Source of the DNA: Favolaschia claudopus
Lineage: Eukaryota > Basidiomycota > Agaricomycetes > Agaricales > Mycenaceae
Reading direction: 5' to 3'
Assembly (NCBI GenBank): GCA_037176885.1
Contig: JAWWNJ010000035.1
Coordinates: forward strand, 1-64,000
Length of the DNA stretch: 64,000 nt
The notes under the pieces were generated by a model. The model was not told the origin of the DNA, did not search any database, and was given only the letters and a program-made list of their open reading frames with translations. Positions 12,018 through 26,198 of the stretch are shown in pieces. Made by a program: the position numbers and the translations under genes. The number at the start of each line of letters is the position of its first letter. The first letter of the stretch is position 1.

Positions 12018-13104
12018 TTAGAAAAGTACAACCTGGATTTTGCCCTCCTTGATGCCTTCCATCACTTTTGGCGCACCAACACCATCTTGAACACTTCATC
12101 TCTCGTCTCCGGAATGTCGAGCATGTTGCGCTTTTTCGAATCGCGGAACGATACATCCAGAATAATATGCGAAAGTGCATTCACCGCGAGCGCATCTTGA
12201 TCGTGTGAGCTGGATCAAATGAAAACGGAATAATGCGCGCACCTGTCTCGCAGAGTAACTTTCCTATTCTGCCCGGCGTCCCTGCGGCAGACCCGATTTT
12301 GGTCCTTCTCAGGTATGTGACATGCTCGCTCAGCTTAAAATGTTTCGCGAATAGCTTTGCTACTTCTGCGCCTTTTTTCGCCTCGAAGTTTCTTGTCTTT
12401 CAGCACCCGCGTAACGTCCACGACCCTGAGAGCCGCCCCAGAAACGAAAAGTAGGGTTGGAGCGCCATTTGTTTTGGACTTTTGCGACAATCGAAGACGG
12501 AGATTAGGAAGAACTATGTCGGTTCTAGTCAAAGCGGTCATGACATGGACGGGCGTAACCTTTGATAATGAAATCCACAAGATTGTCGAGAGTTCTTGGA
12601 CCCGTCCACATCGTTGTGTCTGCAATGGAATCGACTGGGGACAGAGGTCAGCGCCGGCCGAATGATGAGTGATTTCTCAGTGGCACCCGGTATTCTTATA
12701 TCCTCGAGTTCGAGCGGCGACATGACTGAAGAAAATGTCTTTGATTGAAAAGCGGCGAGATAATCGGCGAGAGCGTGTGGAGGTTGCTCTGTTATGCTCG
12801 AATGTTCAGCTGCTTCAGAATCGTTAGTCGCAGCAGCCAGTTTCTGTTTCTGGCGACAAGTTAGATATATCTTTGTTGGTGCATAGTTATAGTCAATCAC
12901 CTTGCGTTCCTTGAACTTTTGCCTTTCATGCTCTCGTCGTTTCCGCTTTTTGTCGGCTTTCGCAGAGGCAGATTGCGCGGCAGTCGATTCGGGCTCCTCA
13001 GTCGGAGTAAATTCATGCCCTTCTGAAGATTCTTCTTCGTCTCCGGACAAAACCACCAAATCATCAGGCACGAAATCGTCCTCAAGGTCGTCTCCGTAAG
13101 TCAT
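12018..13104 (-). CDS. CMS1: CMS1-like 90S pre-ribosome component
   Basis: Cms1 is a nucleolar protein associated with the U3-containing 90S pre-ribosome; the family keeps a degenerate helicase-like core. The ATG at 13104 starts a very acidic N-terminus, followed by a basic KKRKRREHERQKFKERK segment, PPHALADYLAAFQSKTF, LELEDIRIP, MWTGPRTLDNLVDFI, SGAALRVVDVTRVLKDKK, GSAAGTPGRIGKLL and LSHIILDVSFRDSKKRNML. The gene ends GKIQVVLF. The order is that of the family. Four one-base breaks were found: in the C4 run opposite 12637-12640, at an AAA just after DFIIK, in the A6 run opposite 12373-12378, and a missing G just before APKVMEG. An intron separates the GKLLCET and DALAVNA exons. Confidence 0.82.
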
Positions 13105-13345
13105 GGCAGTAAAGAAAGGAAGAGAAGCGGTTGCGCAGGAGGATTAGGTGCCCAGATAGTTGTAGGAAGTATTCGATGCTCGCCGAGTCGTAGCTGCAAG
13201 TTCGCGAACTTCGCCCAAAGTTGGCAGAAAGGAAAGGAAGGTCTTGGGAAGGTCAGAAATTTCAAGGAAAGCTGTGCTGGTTTCTCGGTCCGAATTCCGG
13301 TGTTATTCTGGTCCACTCTTGTCGTCGCGCGTCGACAAACGAGTT

Positions 13346-14452
13346 ATGGCGATTGGCATTCTAGGATACTTTGTTCTCCTTATCGCTGCAGCTTTCGTGC
13401 TCGTGTATCTGCAACGCACCAAACCAACCCTTTCAAACACACACTCGTCCATTGATTCGAATGTTGTCCGCGACCAACCTGCTTCTGTTCCTGTGAAGCA
13501 GCCATACGACGCGTTTCTGGTCTTTGATGTTGAAGCTACCTGTAATCAAGGAACTGATTTTGACTACCCAAACGAAATCATCGTAAAGAATTTCAGGCTG
13601 TGGATTTATACTTCTCATTCATGCCCAGTTCTGCAGGAATTCCCGGTCTGTCTCATGCGCTGGAAAGACAGAGATGGCGGGAAAGCCAGCAGACTCGAGG
13701 TAATTGCAGAGTTCCGAAGTTTCGTACAACCAACCTGGCGGCCAAGTCTCTCCAAGTTCTGTGAGGAGCTCACAGGTATCACACAAGTATGTCATTCCGA
13801 CACACGCCCATTATTCCTTCTCAATTACATTGTCGTTAATATACGAAAAGGACTTGGTCGACTCGGCACCATCCTTTCCCGATGTTCTGCGGTCCTTTCG
13901 TGCTTTCCTAGTTGAGCATAAATTGATCGAAAAAAATGGCAAGCGACGAATCCGCTTCTGCTGGTGTAGTGACGGGCCGTATGACATTCGAGATTTCATC
14001 GTGAAGCAGTGCTTTATATCTCAAGTTCAGTTGGCACTCACGAAGATAATATTCTAAATTGATTCTCATACACAGGTCCCATTTCCGGACTTCATGACGG
14101 GCGATATCTTGAACGTCCGCGCTCTAGTCACGGATCACATATCAAGACGACAGGCTACAAAGTATCTACCAGGTAATCTTTCCCGGTTTTCACGCCCTTT
14201 CCGCCTCAGAACGGCCCGTTTCCTGTAATAGTGAGTTTGAACATTCCGGGTCAACTATCGGCGCTTGGGATGCCCCCATTCGTAGGGCACCAACATAGCG
14301 GTATCGATGATGCGAGGAATATAGCTCGTATCGTCGCCCAGCTCGCCCTCGAAGGTGAACGCCTGCAACCAAACACGACGATTAACATCCGTCGTCGTTG
14401 GAGGTGGATGGGCAGGTCAGGCCGGATTTTGGAAGACCAACTCGCTCGTTGA
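13346..14452 (+). CDS. Membrane-anchored ERI1-like 3'-5' exonuclease (DEDDh family)
   Basis: ERI1-family enzymes trim 3' ends of structured RNAs such as histone mRNA, 5.8S rRNA and siRNAs. From ATG 13346 an N-terminal hydrophobic helix (GILGYFVLLIAAAFVLVY) precedes the nuclease domain. Exon 2 holds FLVFDVEATC, the DxE motif; then EFPVCLMRW, FVQPTWRPSLSKFCEELTGI, CSDGPYDIRDF (third acidic residue) and MPPFVGHQHSGIDDARNIA (His and last Asp). The tail RRRWRWMGRSG is typical of fungal members. Introns of about 50-60 nt splice cleanly with no frame break. CMS1 starts 241 bp upstream on the other strand. The membrane helix suggests a membrane-bound enzyme; substrate is unknown. Confidence 0.88.
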
Positions 14453-14625
14453 AGGCTTGTTCTCTCCCTAGTGGCGTGGTATTAAAATGATATTCCTTCT
14501 ATAGTGTCGTATTGTCTGGTGGGTAAGCGATGCCTCAATATCAAAAGAGCTACATTGTCGTGCAAAAAGTAACATGATTTCCTTCTAAAACATCCGTGCA
14601 TGAACGAGTGGATCCAGCCATTTTT

Positions 14626-16837
14626 TCAGAAGTCCCACAGCGTCCCGAACTAAATAAAACGCAACAGTGTCAAAAAGAGTTGGGACTGAGAAGGATAAGC
14701 AACGCACAGCAGGGATACCCGCTTCCTTACACCCTTCCATCATCTCAGAATTGCCGATATAGTTCGAAGTGATGAATACCACTGCGAGCATGCATATTAT
14801 GCAGTGTTCTGACCGGATGAAACAATAATTACCTTCTGCGTTCCAACTATAGTAGACTTCTTTGAGCAATTTCATGGTGTCCGGACGTCCCCCTCGTTGT
14901 TTGCTATCCCATAGAGTTACACGTTCGGGGCCCATGTGTCGATAGATGAGGCCGCTGATCGTGGGTCCGAAACTGGCACGAAAGTCATTGAAATAGAACA
15001 TTTGAACACACAAGACATACGTTTTCTCTTGGTCGGAACCTTGTGAAACGCACATTAGATAAAACGTAAACATTTCCCTCTATCACTGTGTTTCTCACCT
15101 ATCCAAATGAGATACCTGGCATTGCGATGGTGAATAAGCGTCAAATCGGAAACTGGGAATACGAACCAATAAGGAGACTGGAGGCAGGTGGACAAAGCGG
15201 CTCCTATGCCGGTTCCTGTACATATCCGTATGCCCCGTGTATAAAGCGTGGAAGTGTTGGAGACACCGGCAAACTGCGGGGCTTCAGTCCCGATTATCTA
15301 CTCGCGTGTATCGTCCACTCACCTTCAATTCACGAGTCCATAGGGTTTTCGGAGGATCGTTGACGAGACCCTTGGTGAAATCGCCTTGCACCCCAGCAAT
15401 CATGTAATGATATTTGGCATGGGTACCCTCGCTTGATGAGGAAGCATGTTAGCGGGTTCGGAGATCATTGAATTTGTCGCTCACGAGATGATTCCGAAGG
15501 CATGATATTCCATGATCGAAGAACGGCTGATACGACCAAGGAGGCCCTGCTGCATTCCGCGCTTGAAACGAATGATGGCCACCTTCGGTGAAGGCTAAAG
15601 GGAGATCAAATTCGAGTCCCACGAAGCTGGGGAATGCGCACCAGTTCGATGTCGACCTCCACCTCTCGCACACAAATCCACGGAAGGGCGATGCTGAGAA
15701 ACAATGAGTACGATGAAAGATTGCAATGAACCACTTTACAAGAAGGTCATCCCGCAGGTGTACCAAAAATCTTGATGTTGGATCAGCTTCACGCCGTTGA
15801 GGTTCCAGGTTCGAGTGACGGGATTGTAGGTGTCTCCTAATATGACGAAGATCCATGTGCAAATCAATCCCACCCAGCCAATGAACTAATGTCCGTTAGG
15901 TTAGAATGTCCACCGAAACGTTGGGAGCTCACTCTGTGCTGGCGCTCAAATACACTAGTCAAGCGTAGAAATTAATGCAGGCAAACAAAAGTGGCGTGAC
16001 CAGCTTACTTATGATGAGTGTTTCGGACCCAAGGGAAGGCACTCAGAGCGCTGATTATAACAGCTACGTTGGTGATGACACCCATGATGAGCACAGCGTC
16101 GTGGTTCACATCCAGGTGGCGGAAATTATAGACTACTTTGAATACTAGCCACAGCACACCGGACAGTGCGCAACCGCTATGGATACCGCCAAGATGCTAT
16201 AGAAGAGTTGATTGAGTATCAGAAACCAAGGTACATACTATTCAACGTATACCTGAAGAACGGATGTGCAACCCAATCTCCACCAGAGAGGAGTCCACTA
16301 TTTCAAATCAGCTTCTAGGATGTCAGTGCTATTAGACTCTTACCTTGGCAAAGAATGTGTTGACGAACCCATAAAGGATGCGACCAAAAACTTCATTTCG
16401 CATCAACTGAATGAGGGTATTAGAAACTCGCCGTATCAAAACGTAAAATAGATGCTCACGATAGCAAAGTTGAGATTTCCTAGTACCATCGCGCCAGAGT
16501 TTGTAACAGCGTAGGGAAAGTGGCCCGAGATGGCAAGACCAATACCAATCATATTGAGAGTGAAGACGAAGGTGAAGAATTTCCTGTACAAGGCATCAAC
16601 GGTCATGAGTTGGAACTGACGAGAGAATACGAGCCTGTAAGTGTTGAACCACACCCGCCACAGAACCCATTTGGAGGCACGTTTCTTGGGCTTTGGCGCC
16701 GGTTTCGTAGGCTTAGTGATTTCTTTGGTCGAATCCTTCTTGTCCTTAGGGTAGGTTATCTGGACAGGGAGGGTGTCCAAGACACCTTTCTCTGCGTCGC
16801 TGTACGCTGGAGAGGGCTCGATCTTCTCCGTCGACAT
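14626..16837 (-). CDS. TmpA-like multi-spanning membrane protein with nucleotide-binding tail
   Basis: The ATG at 16837 (MSTEKIEPSPAYSDAEKG) opens a cytosolic basic N-terminus, followed by membrane helices (FFTFVFTLNMIGIGLAIS, VLGNLNFAIV, LIMGVITNVAVIISALSAF). After several introns come a beta-rich part (VAIIRFKRGMQQGLLGRIS, SIMEYHAFGIIS) and a nucleotide-binding-like region with GTGIGAALS. The last exon reads FGTLWDF and the TGA at 14626. This layout matches the basidiomycete family related to Aspergillus nidulans TmpA and, more loosely, to the ferric-reductase fold; these proteins occur alone or beside adenylate-forming reductases. No heme-ligand histidine pattern was confirmed. All exons splice without breaks. 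Enzymatic role is inferred only. Confidence 0.7.
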
Positions 16838-17884
16838 TGTTGAGCGATAGAATAGAGGTTCAGGGAGTTTACGCAAGCAGTGGCAGAGAAATCCCAAGCG
16901 AGGGCCCTTCTTATAATTGCACGTGGGAGACTAGAAATACATTATCCAGATAACGGGTTCGCCACTTGGATGCAAGCATGGGTGAGAGCGACAGGGGAGT
17001 CGTGGAAGACGTTCCCGGGCACCAAGGAGGGATTTCGATTCGCAGGGTCCATTGGTTCAAACATCGGTTTCACCAAGACCGGGTTCCGGCATTCAACGAA
17101 TGATGTGGATTGGGTCCCTCGAGCAAGATACGGTAGCGATACGCTCCTTCGGGTCAATCTCGGTCCTCGGTAACACACATCCTTCGTGTCCTTTGTGGAG
17201 AGGAAACGTTTTTTGAATTTGCGGCGCTGGGAATAATTTTCCTCGCAAGTTCCAGAGCTGAAGGTTCGGGTCCGGATTTACGATGTAGACAGGCGGGATG
17301 TTGAGGAGGGCGGAGGTGTATAGGGCGAGACACTGGCTAGACCAACGATCCCGCAGATTGGAATGCACAAAGAGGGAGAAAATACTGAGTTGACAGAACC
17401 TTGGTCGAATTCAACCTATTCTACTCACGACATCCTAATCGGGACTCGGCTAACTCGTACTACCATTGATTGCAGGCAAGTAGAGGAAGCGCGGACACTG
17501 TAGCCGAGTGGTAATCGTCAAATAACGCCACCAATGAATTGCCAGCGAGCCAAGACAGCGTCATTGGTTGACCTCGACGATTTCGAAAGCGCGGAGGATG
17601 ATGGAGCGACAGAATGATGTTTGTGGCACTTGTCGGTCGGGGGTCTGGAACAGAAGTCGAAGAGGGGAACAGATAGATATAAAGACCGGCTTTGGTGGTT
17701 CGAGGCCTGAGGTCTGAGGAGCAGTAGAAAGCGGTAACTTTGACTCTGGTGAACGGAAATGGAAAGAACAAGTTGGCGCACAGCCACTGACACACAAGAA
17801 CGATACAGATATCCAGCAGCATGGTATACAATACTATACAGTACCACTACATATTATTTAGATATGAATATAAACCACCCTCAT
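16838..17884. other. Gap between TmpA-like gene and NDC80
   Basis: About 1 kb with no gene I can identify. Open frames of 80-120 codons lie on both strands (for example 16942-17178 and 17093-17368 minus, 16880-17173 plus), but none shows a family motif or clean exon structure. A decayed or lineage-specific gene on the minus strand at 16.9-17.4 kb cannot be excluded. Confidence 0.4.
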
Positions 17885-20182
17885 CTACTCTCCCTCCGCG
17901 AAGACGCGCAGCTCAGTGAGATGCTGCGATACTTCGGCTTTGAACATCGCGATGTCGTGCGTGTTCTTGATTATGGCTCTCACAGTCGCCTCCTTGAGGC
18001 GCGAGACCTTGTCGACCTGTTCCTGGTAGCTGAGAACGAAGTTAGAGTCTCGAGGGCTATCAATGGGACGCGGTGACCCAACTCAAACTGCAGAGCTTGC
18101 AACCGAGACTTTACACCCATCCCATTAGCAAGAGCTGCGGTTTTTGCGTGGGCTAAGTCTCGCTCCAGTCGTCCAGTTTCGGCGCTCGCCACGAGAGCTT
18201 CTTGTTGGGCGACCTGCGTAGTGATCAGTGGACTCCGGTGTATGGTGTTGTGGAGAGAAATAAGCAAACATCACGTAGATCATCCGCCTGATCATTGAGA
18301 GCGGCCACTTTCTTTTCCACCTCGCCAATCTCTTCGTCGATATTTTCGCATTCCAGTGTCAGTTGGTCAAGATCGTTCTCATAGTTGAGCCGTTCGGTCT
18401 CTTGCGAAGCCTTTTCCAACCGTTTCGACTCGGCGATGCCACTAAGGGTTGGTTTGATCACCCTTCGCGTATCCGCTCCTGAAAGAATGTTTTGAGGATT
18501 CGAAGACGCGGTGTTGAGACTGAGAGTGAGATCCACATCCTGCAGCGGGGGAGGTAGAGGAGGGAATAGCCCAAGGGTGGTAAGGAGATTGGTGTACTCA
18601 TCAAGGGCCTCCTCTGCTTCGGCAGCCCGTTTGGTGACATTGACCTCCAAACTCATCACATTTCGATGGGTTTCAGCGATTTTCTGCTTCAGGTCTTTCA
18701 GATTCTGAGACAATGTTTCGTGGTCGGTATTCATCTTGATGACCTCCTCGGGGGACAGATTCTGCGTCTTCACGATGTCGGCAAGTTTGAGCTGCTCCGC
18801 CTCGAGCTGCTCGAGCTGGCTCCCTGTTCATGGGTTATGATTGGAGGTCGCCTGGTGTGTAGGAATCCACAAACCCCGTGCAGCAATCTCCGCCTTTTCG
18901 ACCGCGATTTGATCGAGAAGCTTCTTCTTCCTTGAATCATACTGGTGGAGAATCTTCTTGAACTTTTCGCTGTCCACCTTCAGCAAGTCATTGTCTCGTT
19001 GCAACTTGTCAATGGGGGGCTAGGTGGCAACGATGAACAGCTGGCGATGAGAGCGCACTGCCCACTCACTGCGGTGGATTTGAGTTTATTGAGTTCGTTC
19101 GCGAACTGCTCTATTTGGTTGGCTTTTTCTTCCAAATCCACTTGGGCACGTTCGTTTTTGCGAGCTGAGGAGATTTTCAGCGGATTAGGCATGAAGCGAT
19201 AGAGTGGGCGAGTATCATACCATAGCGATCTTCCAAGTTTTCATTGGGTTCGACAAAGTCGTCAACCATTCCCAGCCACAGAACGTAAGCTTGTTCATAG
19301 TAGTCAAAGGCCAACGCTTGATGGTCCGAAGGGTCGTCGAACTCCTCGGGAACATCTAAAGGCTTTTGCAGAGAAGGATCGTCACTATTTTCGTAGGCCG
19401 CTCGGTTCTGAGATCATTCAGTTTGGATCCGTCAAAGGTCAACAAACACTACCTTGCAGGCCTCTACGAGCCAGTGCAAAACGCCGAGAAGTGGGGGCCA
19501 CGAGTGCATGCTCGCGGGTGCCGCTAACCACTTGTTGTCGATACCCTGAGCATACGGATAACGAAGAGCTTTCAGAGCAGGAACAAATTCGTCTTCGAAA
19601 CGGGCATTTTGATTTAATGGGTGGCAGGCATCGATGGTGATGACGAGGAAGTCGAAGATAGCCCGATAATCCTTTCCATGGATATTATTCAGGTTGATAT
19701 GTGTTATGTCGAAGCCGTTGTTTTTGAGATATGCTGAGATATCCTGCTTCATCTGGACCTGGAATGGCTTGTCACGCAACGGTCGAGGGTCCTTCTGTGT
19801 TTGACTGCTTGGAGGCAGAGGGGGAGCTCCGCCACCCCATACAGACGTACGCCTGACACTGCTGCGAGCACAGGGTCAGTGCGATCGCGTGAAATTGAAG
19901 CATACACACTGCGCACTTGTTCAACGGGGTCCTCCCCACAGCATAGTTGGGCTTGGTAGTAGACTGAAGCAAGGAATTTGGATTTATATTTCGAGAACCA
20001 AGCATCGACTGTCGCGGATTCGAGCTCGGGGGTGGAGGGGGAGCGCGGAAGGCAGGACCTGCGAGAGACATGCGGAGCGTGGAATTCGGTTTGTGAACAG
20101 AGGATGGAACAGGGATTCCTGAGCGACCACTGCCATTAAGATCTGGGTTGGGCTGAAAAGTAGAGCGTCGGCGGCTGTCCAT
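17885..20182 (-). CDS. NDC80: Kinetochore protein NDC80 (HEC1)
   Basis: Ndc80 is the microtubule-binding subunit of the outer kinetochore. The ATG at 20182 (MDSRRRSTFQPNPD) starts a Pro/Ser-rich basic tail. The calponin-homology domain follows (DISAYLKNNGFDITHI, DYRAIFDFLVITIDACHP, FVPALKALRYPYA, HSWPPLLGVLHWLVEAC). Then come long coiled coils with heptads (NDLDQLTLECENIDEEI and KKVAALNDQADDL among others) and a C-terminal segment QEQVDKVSRLKEATVRAI ending at the TAG at 17885. Several introns are about 50-60 nt. A possible one-base break lies near 18070 between LQALQFE and NFVLSYQ. MOG1 starts 153 bp upstream on the other strand. Confidence 0.9.
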
Positions 20183-20300
20183 GGCAAGGTTCTGGCGCAC
20201 TGTGCTCGAGTGTCGTCAAGTTGTAACTGTCAACGCGGTTTGAAACCGCGCGTGATCTGTGACAAAACGCGTCTGTCACATTATCACACTATGTACTTTG

Positions 20301-20329
20301 ACTCGATCCCAACTCGATCCTACTCGATC
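20301..20329 (+). repeat. Three ACTCGATC repeats in the MOG1 leader
   Basis: ACTCGATC occurs at 20301, 20312 and 20322, a spacing of 10-11 bp that keeps the copies on one face of the helix. The last copy ends six bases before the MOG1 ATG. It could bind a factor or act in the 5' UTR. Confidence 0.6.
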
Positions 20330-20335
20330 TTGACC

Positions 20336-20964
20336 ATGTCTTCCTCTCGCCAGCTCTTTGGCGGCGCAATAACTGCAGTAGCTCCCGCTAATTTTATTGA
20401 CGCATCGTAACAAATTTATTGTTCTTCTGAGACTCATCTGACTGCCTTCAGTGACCTCCGTCAGGTTCCCGACACTCAGGAAGTGCTGCTCTCCCCGGAT
20501 TCTAGTGTTAGCATCATCATCGAAGTTCTCGAACGAGTCGACACTCCCGACGACGACTCCGCCATCAGGTTCCGTGCTTGTCTTTCAACACTCAGCGTCC
20601 CTTCACGACTAGCACCAGATATCACTTCGATTCATTGGCCCACGACAATTCAGCCTCTGCCTCTACTGTAGATGCTGTCGCCGCCATTCCGAACACTAGA
20701 GGCGACAAGACTCCACCGGCTCTCACGCTCTCTGGTGTACAGTCCGTCGCAAAATTCAATCAAAAGGCTCAGGATCAAGTCAGGATTCTCATGGCTCTAT
20801 TCCGAGTTGAAGACAAACGTGTCGACCTTGTGGTAACTTTTAACGTGCCCATGGTCTCGCAAGATGACGGTGCTGTCCACGTGGAGGCGTGGAACACCGT
20901 GCAGAACCACTTTGACGCCTTTGTAAAGTCCCTCTGTGTCGTTGATTTTGGACTTTTCGTCTGA
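20336..20964 (+). CDS. MOG1: Ran-binding protein MOG1
   Basis: Mog1 binds the Ran GTPase and aids nuclear import. The ATG at 20336 gives MSSSRQLFGGAITAVAP and NFIDAS; a ~44-nt intron then leads to DLRQVPDTQEVLL and DSSVSIIIEVLERVD. A second intron joins to YHFDSLAHDN, followed by VAAIPNT, DQVRILMALFRVEDKRVDL and a TAA-proximal end CVVDFGLFV. The LFGGAI and LRQVPDTQEV signatures are diagnostic of the fold. Length (about 180 residues) fits the family. The frame is intact. It is divergent from NDC80. Confidence 0.88.
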
Positions 20965-21221
20965 AACACTCCAACGTTATCTGTGTACATCTTCCTGCTG
21001 TTTCTTCGAATTGACTTGTTGTGCGCAATACTCCGAGCCCGGGGTCTGAAGGTCAAGTCGAGAACAACCGAAAAAACGGGTGGGGTATCCAGTCCTTTGG
21101 ATTGAGACCTGAATCAAGGTTTCGGTGCATATATATATTGGTTTATCAGGTACAATACAGGGAAGTTGCCGAGCCCAAGCAGCTGCTACGGATACATGTT
21201 GGAACGAGGAAAGAAAACTAC

Positions 21222-22869
21222 TTAGATGGCAAGAGCAACAGGGGCAGATTCGTCTGGCTCTGGTTCCGGCTCTTCTGAAATCCGTTCACGAGTTAATGGT
21301 CTCGCAGCTTCAGCAGCTGCAGCCGCTTTGGTTTCCTTTCTCCGTTTGGCGGATTCCTTTAATTTTTCCCATTTCTCTTGATAACGTACTATCATTGCTT
21401 TCTGTGTAGGGATCTGTGAGAGGACGGAAACGTGGTCGAGACAATCCCAAAGAACCTGTTTATCATTTTCCACGCGTACACTTCGAAGCTCGTCCTCTAA
21501 TTCTTTGACTCGACGTGCGTATTGCGCTTCGCGTCCCGTTTTGATACCAGGCGTTTCGCGCAGAACGGACGCATTGGGGACCACAAACGGCTGTCCCACC
21601 ACTGATGCCCCCATAGCACGCTGCGCCTACGATGTCTTTAGCATCCATGTGGAGTGAGGCATATCAGGTATCTGGCGGGTACCTCTTTGGTCGCTTGGTA
21701 TATGCTATCCCGCAATTGAGCATCCTGGTCTCTTCGAAGTTGGAGTACGCGCTGCGAAGCTTCTAGTCGCTGTTTCAAACTTTCCACCTCAAGCCTGAGG
21801 GATGCATTGTCTTGTTTCAGGATTGCGGGGGAGGCATCGGAGCTCGATGGTATGAGAAAGAAGGATTCAGTGAGCTCATCCCCTTTAGATGAGAAAGGTT
21901 GACCGGTGTTATGATATCAGCTGCGACGTGAGTAGGTAGCATACCTTGTTCAAAATCGTCTTCTGCATCCGGAGTAGAGACGAGGTTTGTATTTAAATTG
22001 CTCGAGGATTTCTTGCTATCGCCACTCATACCTAACCGCCTCGCAAATCTCGTCACCATGGGTTCTTCAATATCAGTGTCACTGCTGAGACTTGCATCTC
22101 GCCGCGATCCCGCCAGCTTGGCTCTGGCCACATGTTTGGGTGCCGCGTACTCAGAAGCGAGTGGCGCGGTCGCGAAAGCCACGGGTTGAGAAAGATTGTC
22201 CAGCATGCCTTGCATGATGTTCCAAAATTGGTTGAAAGCGTCACCGGGATCTGACTGTTAGACAACCTTAGAGTTGGAGCGTCGAGAAAGGGATGCATAT
22301 TTACACGCTGACCGCCTAAAAGCATGAATGATTCATCGACAGTTCCCTGCGAGTCCGTCATAGGTCGCTGTGGAGGAGGCGATGGAGCAGAACGAGGATA
22401 TGTAGGGTGAGGGTGAGAGTTGGAGCGCGCAGAAGGCTGGGGAGGGTCAGGCTTGTGAGGAAGGTTGGGGTCTTTTCCGTCTATCCTAAGTTGTTCAATT
22501 CTTCTCTCGATATCCTTGGCCGCTTTGAGATGGTCATTATACAACAACTTGAGTGTTCTTTTAGCCTATACCGGTGTGTTATTCATTGCAAGGGACGTTG
22601 GAGCAACATTGCACATACCGAATCATCGTTGCTTCGTTCCGTAGCCTTCTCATAAGCTTCTGCAGCCTTATGCGCATTATTGACTTGAATACAGGGAGGC
22701 ACTAGGGAGTGATGACCATACCTTGAGATGTTGTTCGGAGGCAGGTATTAGCTGGACACAAGGGATTAGCTATTCAATAGCTCAAGACGCAGGCAAATTG
22801 CAAGCGGACCAGGCCTTGGCCGAGAAAATCCTCTGCGTTGGCGGCGTGTTGGTGGGCAGCATTGAGCAT
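21222..22869 (-). CDS. MIT-domain coiled-coil protein, Atg38/NRBF2-like
   Basis: The ATG at 22869 gives MLNAAHQHAANAEDFLGQG; spliced exons continue IPASEQHLKAAEAYEKA, SAKRTLKLLYNDHLKAA and DIERRIEQLR. This is a three-helix MIT-like unit as in NRBF2 and yeast Atg38, regulators of the autophagy PI3-kinase complex. A Pro/Ser-rich linker follows, then Gly/Pro-rich and acidic parts. The C-terminal half (VKELEDELRSVRVEND and a YQEKWEKLKESAKRRKE helix) is predicted coiled coil. Four or more introns splice cleanly. The domain order fits Atg38/NRBF2, but MIT units also occur in other trafficking proteins, so the specific name is an inference. It shares a 158-bp divergent promoter with RSP5. Confidence 0.6.
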
Positions 22870-23027
22870 TGTGTCGAGCAAGTTAGTCCCTCTATGACAG
22901 ACGCTACAGCTTGCAGCTCTTTCCTTGCTATGTAACTTAGAGGCTGGCAGCGAACAAGTCCTATTTTAGGACTAGTCACATAGTCACACCCGGTTGCTGT
23001 TTACGAATCTCTTGCTCTCCGTCCGCG

Positions 23028-25991
<2,964 letters not shown>

Positions 25992-26198
25992 GGGATTCAA
26001 AGACACAATTTATTACATGTTTCTATCGACTCGCTGTACACTACATATCCGGTTTTTTATGTTATTATGTTGCCTCTAATTTTACGGATGTTGGTTTGAT
26101 AAACGGATGTGGTGAATTTACTGAGGGATGCTGCCGGGGAATGAGTGGGGCTCGTGTTGTTCTAGTCTCCCTGCTGCCACGCACGCGCGTCGACTAGC

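Noticed and set aside
17460..17850. Overlapping minus-strand ORFs of 78-123 codons
   Set aside because: No family motif, three frames open at once, and they sit just beyond the NDC80 3' end.
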